Positions 57,119 through 64,000 of a DNA stretch of 64,000 bases are shown here, piece by piece (position 1 is the stretch's first letter; the number at the start of each line of letters is the position of its first letter). This DNA is from Stenopsyche tienmushanensis (Eukaryota > Arthropoda > Insecta > Trichoptera > Stenopsychidae): the NCBI GenBank assembly GCA_008973525.1, contig WACJ01000117.1, positions 744,001 through 808,000 of the forward strand. The letters run 5' to 3'. Position numbers and translations under genes: made by a program. The notes under the pieces are model-generated. The model was not told where the DNA came from, ran no database searches, and saw nothing but the letters and a program-made list of their open reading frames with translations.

Positions 57119-58189
57119 AGGATCTCTCCTATATTCCAGGTGTACCAACTTCGAAACAAAACTCAGGAGCCCTTGTTTCTAGATGACCCTCGTAACAAAT
57201 GTTTTTCTCAGAAATCTGAATCTACATTATGATTTTTTTTATTTCCAAGAATCCCACTAAAGACAATTTTGCAACACAAACAAAGTATAGCCAGAGTTTA
57301 ATGACTATACGAAGAAATGATGATGTAATGCATACTCGTATAATATGTATTGTAGTAAACTCCCACACTGACAATTTATCATAGGAAATCTATTGTTGAA
57401 CAAATGTCAAGGAAATTGAGTGAACATAAATAAAGCTAAATAATTCATTGCATATATCCTTTTCCCATATTAATTTTCAGATACCCCGTTATGCGTCGTT
57501 TTGATATAAATCGCATATGCAATCGGGCGCAATATATTATGCTGAAGGTGTACGGGGCGCCGGTTTAACACTTCTGCAAGGCGATATAAATACAATTGTA
57601 TGAATTTATATTATTTCGTGTAAAAAGCTCCATTGTTTCGACTTGAGTCCATAATGGAGGTACGTTTTCAATGCAAAAGGCAATTACGTCTTCCACGTGA
57701 TGCTTAATTACAGTCGGAACAATCGGCTGCCTTTGTACGTAACAAAATGTGACTCACAATCACAAAACCGTCAAATGTGTTTTTAAAGCGAAGACACGTT
57801 CAAGTTTCGTACAAACTGTAGCGCATATATTCTCATCCTACACGGAAAAGGTTGACACTTTTGGTCTTTCTATTTAAATAACCTAGCGTCAAAGTGCCCC
57901 AAGTAACATGGCGTTTATCTGAAGTGGCGCATTTTAGGCCCGATGCTCGTATATCCTCATTGAATATCTTCCGAACTTGGAAAACAATCGATCCTGTAAA
58001 CAGCATCCCCAACAAAATCACAGGGTGAAAGAAAAATATTTTTATTTTTATCTTGTGTATATAAATAAAAGGCTTTCCTAGCTGTAAACCGAATCCCCCA
58101 ACCCACCAATTAGAGACTGATCAATATCTCGTTCCTCCCAAGGAGCACTGCTCCTTCTCAAAAATGGGCAAAAAAAAAAAATGTAATGT
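57119..58189. other. Unassigned spacer
   Basis: GGTTTAACACTTCTGCAAGG near 57563 resembles a TTAA-CAC end without a partner. No other signal. Confidence 0.4.
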
Positions 58190-58530
58190 TTGAAATAATA
58201 ATTTGAATTAATAGAAATATTGTATTAGAATAAATAGAAATATGGACACGTTGCTGCCACAGGAGTATAATTGTACTATATCCTATATTATTTGAGAAAG
58301 TACAAACAATAAGTTGGCAAAGTTTTATCGCAATCGAATGAACGGTATGGCAGCGTATTAAATACGGACAAACAAACATTGCATTTTTATATATTAGAAG
58401 ACTATGCCTATGTTACTTCGCGAATCCTTAGCAATAAGTGGACGAAGTTTTATCGCAATCCGATGAACGGTATGGCAAGCGCATTTCACTATGAACAAAC
58501 CCCAATTCATTTTTATATATAAGAAGAAGA
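58190..58530 (-). mobile_element. Helitron-like family H copy 7
   Basis: Both head units are present in reverse (GAACGGTATGGCAGCGTATT and GAACGGTATGGCAAGCGCAT), with the tail word GTTGCTGCCACAGGAG at the low side. The high end AATTCATTTTTATATATAAG corresponds to the start of copy 6, so this copy spans the family nearly end to end. Confidence 0.7.
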
Positions 58531-58534
58531 TGGA

Positions 58535-58715
58535 AGCAGGATATGGAAAATAAAGCGCTATGGATCGTTTTACGCAATATTTGAAGTAGGGGTACCTTCA
58601 TAGCACGATCTTACCATCTACGCACAAGAAACAAGACACTCTTTCCGTCTCTGTCTCCAATTCACTAATCTCCCCACTTAATGTGTGAAAATACTCTTTC
58701 TACTTAGAATATTGA
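58535..58715 (+). mobile_element. piggyBac-like family C copy 11 (fragment)
   Basis: AAAGCGCTATGGATCG, AGTAGGGGTACCTTCATAGC, CACTCTTTCCGTCTCTGTCT, AATCTCCCCACTTAATGTG and AAATACTCTTTCTAC match the right half of 26.35-26.88 kb. No terminus preserved. It abuts a Helitron-like copy. Confidence 0.6.
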
Positions 58716-59127
58716 CACAAAAGATGATAACCTTAATATTGACATACGCAATTGTTTGCAGATTTTTTTAGAGAAATTAACACAATCGTGGATTTCTAAG
58801 AATTATTTAATGAGTATGCTTAGCACTGTTGGTGTTGTTGATGTTTTAATCTTTTTGAAATCGATGAAAAGCAATTTCGTAAGTGATAAAATTAATTATT
58901 TTGCTGCTTTTAGAATAGGCAACCTGTTGAAAATGCAAGATTTATGAGATTTGGAAATCCTACAACAGGGAAAATACAATAAACGTACATACAGCAGAAG
59001 AAACATAATCGTAAAAAAGTTATTAATGTAAATATTAATAATTAGAGTTTACATGTTAATGATGAATCCTATTATGGAGAGTTTTTAATCGTTGAATGTT
59101 TTTTAGTTAAATAATGATGATATTCAT

Positions 59128-59380
59128 GAATGAATGTTGTAGTTCTTCACTCTCTTTTTGTATGCCTAATATTAGCTAGACCAAGTGTAAATAATTTACA
59201 ACACTACAGTTTTGTCATCAATAAAGCATTAAGTTACGACGAGAGTATTTCTATTCGACACCCATCCACCTCCATCCTTCCGCTCGACTTTCCCTACCGC
59301 CCGAAAGAAGAACAAACCCGCGTGCACGTTGCGAGCGGGGTGCAGCCCGCAACGCAACATTGGTGTCAGAAGCGGGATTT
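59128..59380 (+). mobile_element. LTR-like family E copy 6 with tRNA-Leu primer-binding site
   Basis: Contains an AATAAA signal (about 59221), GACGAGAGTATTTCTATTCG (shared with copy 1), a C-rich stretch, and ends CGCAACAT before TGGTGTCAGAAGCGGGATTT (59361-59380). The latter complements the 3' end of tRNA-Leu almost fully. Hence this is the 3' part (R-U5) of a 5' LTR plus the start of the internal region. The family hairpin upstream is not recognisable. No gag or pol follows that I can identify; the 97-codon frame across this LTR is not a gene. Confidence 0.7.
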
Positions 59381-61403
59381 GCCCACGCTGCATACTGTTC
59401 AATATGTCTACATTATGATCTAAGGGTGTCTTAATTTTTTTATGGTCACTCACTGCTCAAAATCATTTTGATTTGTTAATATTCCCATCATCATCCTCTG
59501 CTTTAAACTCAATAAAACAACATAGTTTTAAACATATCTTTCAGGATTTTTCAGGACTCTTTACTAAACACCCTATGATCAACGACGGGTACCTTGCAAT
59601 TGCTCATATTTCGGGTATTCTGTATGTACAATACATGAGGGTTCGAAGCACTCCATCGGCCCTGCAGATAAAAACAAAACAAAAACGTCGTAAAAACAAA
59701 AGAGCTAGTGTCGCAAACGGCCGGAAACCTTTTAACCCTTTCCGGTTCAATCCCCCCGCTGCGGGAGCGCCCTGCATGAGCCGTGTTATGTTTGGAAGAC
59801 TTGAGAAGAAAAGCAAATTCGTACATATGGAACATGACATCGATATGCGCTATTGTGGATAGTGTGCTTGGAAAAAGAATGTCAATGTGCCGAAGGACTT
59901 TTGGTGTATCTGCAAATCCACTGTCAAAATAATGGCTCGAAGATATCTCACTCGTAGGTGTTATTTATGATGATTGACAAATATAAAATAAGTCTCTTAT
60001 TGAGATCAACTAAAGTGGATAACAGATTTGACAGTGTTATGTGATGATGGAGGTCCCCGGACTATAGAGCCACCAAGCTACTTCCCGCCCTGCTTCATAA
60101 TAGATTGCTCTACGCGGGTCCATTCGCTATCGGGTCGCAGTAGATAATATAAGCTTTTGTTTCGATTAAAATGTTTATTACCTCAAAGAGTAACTCTAAT
60201 TGCGAGGCTTTTGAGGAACCGATGTGAAGAATGCGCTTATCCACGGCCAAGACTATCGGTCGACTCTTTCGACGAATTCTTTCCTGCGCGTCTGCATTCC
60301 AACCTGGCGCAAGCTCATAAAGGCGAAAAGAAGTATTTAATCCGAGTAAAATATGCTTTACGGTATTGAACACAAACAAATATAGATTATGATGTCGAAG
60401 CAAGCGATTCATCTGAGTTTGCAGAAAAACTACAAACTAAGATCGGTGTTAGTTGGAAGTCTCCCGAAAGCGATTTGTCGATTCTTCCCGGTAGTTTATT
60501 AACCCACAGCACATTTCTTCATTCTGTTATTGAAGGCGAAACAAAGTAAACACCTCACAAGTCACGCCGTCGAACAATTCCAACAATTTTGGACCCGTAA
60601 GCTCTTTGAATTAACAGACATTTATATTTGAACAAGAAGTTAGACGGAGCGCTCCCAAAGAAACTTTCAAACTTCCATTCACATAATTCTCACTGGCGCT
60701 TCGTAAAGTTGCCATACATTCAAGTTACATACATTCCTGGCAGCATCTGATGAAGAAGCCGATGCATACGATAAAATCGAACATCATCAACATGAATAAA
60801 TTAATTAAAATGATGCGACACGACAATGTGCCCCTTAAATCCCCCCCGTTGATTGAATCCCGAGCATTTTCGTCGTACCCCTATCGATATTATCGTATTA
60901 CAATTTCAGGAACATGGCTACCAAGTTCAGACGTATCATTTTACGACTTAAATCCGATTAGCTGTCTCGAATTACTGCAGGACGATTGCTCCAGCTTATG
61001 TTTCGGGGACTAAATGCGATTTTGAGTCTCGTCCTTTCCATTCTCGAGCGTCTTCAAACTTAATTAAGCGTCATAACGCCGGGATATAAGCTTACGACGA
61101 AAAAATGAGCTGTTTTAATCCCGCCATCGTTTTTGATGTGGTCTTTTCGTACCATCTAAATATGGGGTGTATAAACTTTTATAGGATGCTGTTAAGATCC
61201 TTCGCTAACAATCACTATAAATTTATGAATACGATAAGAAATGTAGGAAGCGCGGCTTTGGGAAGTGATTAGATTGGCTAATTTATATTAAGTGTTTAGA
61301 AGTAATATTTTAAATAGAATATTTTGATATTTGATTTAAACCAAGCTAACATCTATTATGGGGGAGTCTGCTCCTTTGATTACAACAATAAAATATTCTC
61401 TAC
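59381..61403. other. Unassigned spacer, possibly decayed retroelement interior
   Basis: Starts right after the primer-binding site. The plus frame at 59473-59862 (129 codons) has a Lys/Arg-rich stretch (KTKQKRRKNKR) but no gag knuckle, protease or RT motif. No repeat family further on. Confidence 0.35.
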
Positions 61404-62290
61404 TCAACAAAAGTGCACAGCAAGGCGCAAAATTTGAATTTAATATCCATATCCGCGAAGATACGCTCAATCTCAACTTCGAGTGGCCACAAAGTCTATG
61501 TGTCCAACCGGTCCGCTTTTCGGACTGCTGACACGACAAATGAGTTCCTCGCGAAGAGACAAAGGAACACTTAAAACAATAAAAGGGGATAATCGGGCCC
61601 ACAGAAGGCGAAAATAGTTCCATCTGCAGGTAAGGTAATGGCATTGAAGCGTGGGCGATTTATCATCCCCATGCAAAAAAACGTGCAAACCAATGAGAGA
61701 TGGAGACTCTCCACTGACCCGAGCTGTGTGTTGATCCCGCTATTCGGGATCATGCCAGCCCGCTCAACAAAAGTGCACAGCAAGGTGCAAAATCTGAATT
61801 TAATTACCATGTCTGCAAAGACACAGTCATTCTCAACTTCGAATGGCCACTTACGCTCTGAACGCGGAGGAGAAACTAACTAGATTTTGTAACTTAAAAC
61901 TTAAAAAAATGTATATTTTAAATTAAAACTAAATAAAAATAAATGAGTAAAATAGATAAATATATAAGTTTTATTGATAATGTGGCGCACCTATGTGAAT
62001 TACCCTTTGAAGGGGCTTCCGTGATCGTACAGATAATCGTATTAGGCTCCGAATACGCATTTATTACCGAAAATGCCGCAAAAAGCCCTATATAAAGAGG
62101 ACGGCGCGGTTACAAGGTCTGTGTGTCCAACCGGTCCAATTTTCGAACCGCTGACACAACGAATAAGCGCCTCGCGATCGGACGCCATCCCCGAATATGT
62201 CCACAGAATATGGTCTGCGTCCATGAATGGATTACCGCACGCACACCCCGATAACGGGGAAAGTCCAAACAATGGATTTAAAGGGGGGAA
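61404..62290. mobile_element. Family D fragments, copy 6 (rearranged)
   Basis: Two direct repeats of CAACAAAAGTGCACAGCAAG (61404 and 61763), each followed by GCGAAG/GCAAAG and TTCGAGTGGCC or TTCGAATGGCC, match 11790-11860 in copy 1. A third part (61980-62200) with GAAAATGCCGCAAAAAGCCC and CCAACCGGTCCAATTTTCGA matches 11600-11700 and 11925-12090. No terminal repeat was found, so the copy is scrambled or partly duplicated. Confidence 0.65.
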
Positions 62291-62294
62291 TCGG

Positions 62295-62463
62295 CTCTAA
62301 AAAAAGTTTTTGGATATTTTTTATGGATTATCTTCAAAAAGGAATAACAATCAATGACGAGTATTATGCGAACTTATTGCAACGTTTGACTGATGACATC
62401 ATGAAAAAAGCTGGTCGAGTGAAAAAGTGTGTCGGGCTGAAAAGAGATTACGTTGAGAAATAA
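62295..62463 (+). pseudogene. Mariner transposase core fragment
   Basis: The frame reads SKKSFWIFFMDYLQKG, ITINDEYYANLLQRLTDDIM, KKAGRVKKC. Mariner transposases have FWDxxGIxxIDYLxKGxTINxEYYxxLLxRLxxxIxxKRP between the first and second catalytic aspartates, so this is the only piece of the mid-catalytic domain in the window. It ends before the HQDNAP box. The frame runs on from family D sequence, so its ATG is not a real start. Confidence 0.85.
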
Positions 62464-64000
62464 TTTTTTCCCCACAATTTTTTTTGGTTTTCGTTGTTAG
62501 GTCGGGTACTTCTGGGACTAATATGGTTCAGAATCAAATCCAGATTTTGTAAAAAAATGTTCACCACTTAAAAGATTTTGGGATTTTGGATGTTTTAGTA
62601 CAAATTTCCAATCGATAGTCTCGATCTAGATTTTGGTTTTAATAAGTCAACTTGTTAAAGATTTATGATATTTTATAAAATTCAAGTTTTTTGTTCAAAT
62701 TCTCTAATTCTCATTTCTAATTTTCGCATGCTAACATAAAATTCTGGCGTGTTACATTTTTAAAAAAATCGTACGTTATGCAACCTAAGTAAAGCTAAAT
62801 TATTGTCGTAAACATCACCGATATTTGCATGATTTAATTTAAGGGCTCATTTTGCGCGCTGTATTCAGTTACCGCATAAATTTGTTCACACGCATCAATA
62901 GACATATCACACACGATATGAAGGATGTTTGGAGATTTGAACAGACGGTTGACGACATAAAAACGATTATTTGGTCCATCATCGAAAGAATATTAAATTT
63001 ATAATAAACCTTTATAATCCGACAATCGATAATACGAATTTGAGTGGTGTATATTTACATAGCGCTGTTATTCCCCTGCGGCGCGGCGCATTGAAGGGGT
63101 TCAATTTAAATATTTAAATAAAGCATTTTAACAAGGGTTTATATTGAAATTTGTTTGGTTCATGGTAATCGCCGCGATTACGGGCTTTATTATTGAAATA
63201 AAATATTATACGATTTTGCACCCACTCTGTTTTAATGGGCGATGTTTGCTTAAAACCGGCCCTGGTATTTTAATGCCGACCGTTATCCACCAACGGACGA
63301 ATTGTTCGCACCTGTCAGGTGAAAACGAGTTCTCTTTTTAGGGGTTCCTCATACCCCCCCGTTGTTTTCTTTTATTTATGCTTTTGTTGTAGTCCCGTTA
63401 ACCCTTTCGGCCATTTGCCAATGGCCCATCTGGGCTGTGCTGTTTTTTTTTGTATTTCATTACAAAAACATTGATTAATTAAGCAGATAGTTAGCCCCCG
63501 ATAACTATGCGAAAAGTTCCTGTTGTTGCTATCATTATTTATAACCATAATAAGAATGAAAGGCGATCAATGCCGAAAATGAACACAATAATATCCTTTA
63601 TTTAAGGAGCAAAATATAATGAAAGGCATGAAATAAATATGGAATAAAAACGATAAGAGGACTCTGCGAAAAATGGGACAATTAAGCGGCGAGGTGTTAT
63701 GAGTGGAAATTACTTTGGACCCAAGAAATAAATATATAAGATAAGAATTCAACAAGGATCCGAGTCAATTTATATCCGAAAGGAGGAAGAATATACTTAT
63801 CCAAATAAATACATATAGTTTTAATATATATATATTATATCGAGACCATATGGAAACATCTTACCACCTTTATTTCCCTTCTATATGATCGTTATAAGTT
63901 AAGATAAGTTCTTTTCAGCTTTTGATGATTTCAACGCAAAACTAATAGACGGTCTAAGAACGAAAACAACCAGATAATTAAAGTCATTTAACAGGGAGTT
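62464..64000. other. Unassigned spacer with a family D word
   Basis: TTGTTAGGTCGGGTACTTCT at 62495 repeats the word at 49.03 kb. The remainder is AT-rich with a TA tract near 63822-63840 and shows no family copy or coding signal. Confidence 0.4.

Noticed and set aside
59130..59423. 97-codon plus frame and 74-codon minus frame
   Set aside because: They lie across an LTR-like end and its primer-binding site, so the frames are incidental.

Overview
The window looks like intergenic, repeat-rich nuclear DNA from an arthropod, most likely an insect. The sequence is AT-rich by eye and no open frame exceeds 146 codons. The recognisable protein remnants are typical insect transposons: mellifera-type mariner, Tc1, piggyBac, hAT, jockey-like LINE and gypsy-like integrase. 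I found no host gene, tRNA, rRNA or CRISPR array that I can defend, and I cannot name the species. Adding up the intervals below, roughly one third of the window is recognisable mobile DNA; the rest is unassigned.

Repeat families were found by reading copies against each other. Family A is a hAT transposase 3' half (8 copies). Family B is a short repeat (3 copies). Family C is TTAA-flanked piggyBac-like, ends CCCTTTGA (11 copies), with one relative at 6310-7153 that still holds a broken piggyBac transposase. Family D is a non-autonomous hAT-type element with end CAGGGCCGTAAC and 8-bp target duplications (6 copies). Family E is LTR-like, two copies keeping a primer-binding site (6 copies). Family G is a TA-flanked MITE (3 copies). 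Family H is Helitron-like (7 copies). Family K is one pogo-like MITE. Family P is a second TTAA family, end CACATTTTAG (3 copies).

Layout. 1-10 kb: Helitron-like copy, DDE transposase tail, mariner remnant, family C and B copies, possible gypsy integrase end, the piggyBac relic, hAT copy 1, and a TTAA element holding a G element. 10.9-13.4 kb: a 563-bp internally deleted mariner split by a 958-bp family D element, followed by a Tc1 remnant, a hAT copy and a B repeat. 14-31 kb: LTR-like copies 1 to 4, several family C copies, a jockey RT remnant, D2 and D3, and another mariner relic. 31-42 kb: hAT copies, a second jockey RT fragment on the minus strand, mariner, G2, Helitron-like copies, D4. 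44-64 kb: hAT copies 6 to 8, a TTAA element split by D5, LTR-like copies 5 and 6, Helitron-like copies, family D fragments and a last mariner relic.

Nothing here works together as a pathway or operon. The biology is a record of successive transposition: nested insertions with readable target duplications, non-autonomous lineages, shared nonsense codons among hAT copies, and conserved palindromes in otherwise decayed elements. Every transposase or reverse transcriptase seen is broken or too short to act.
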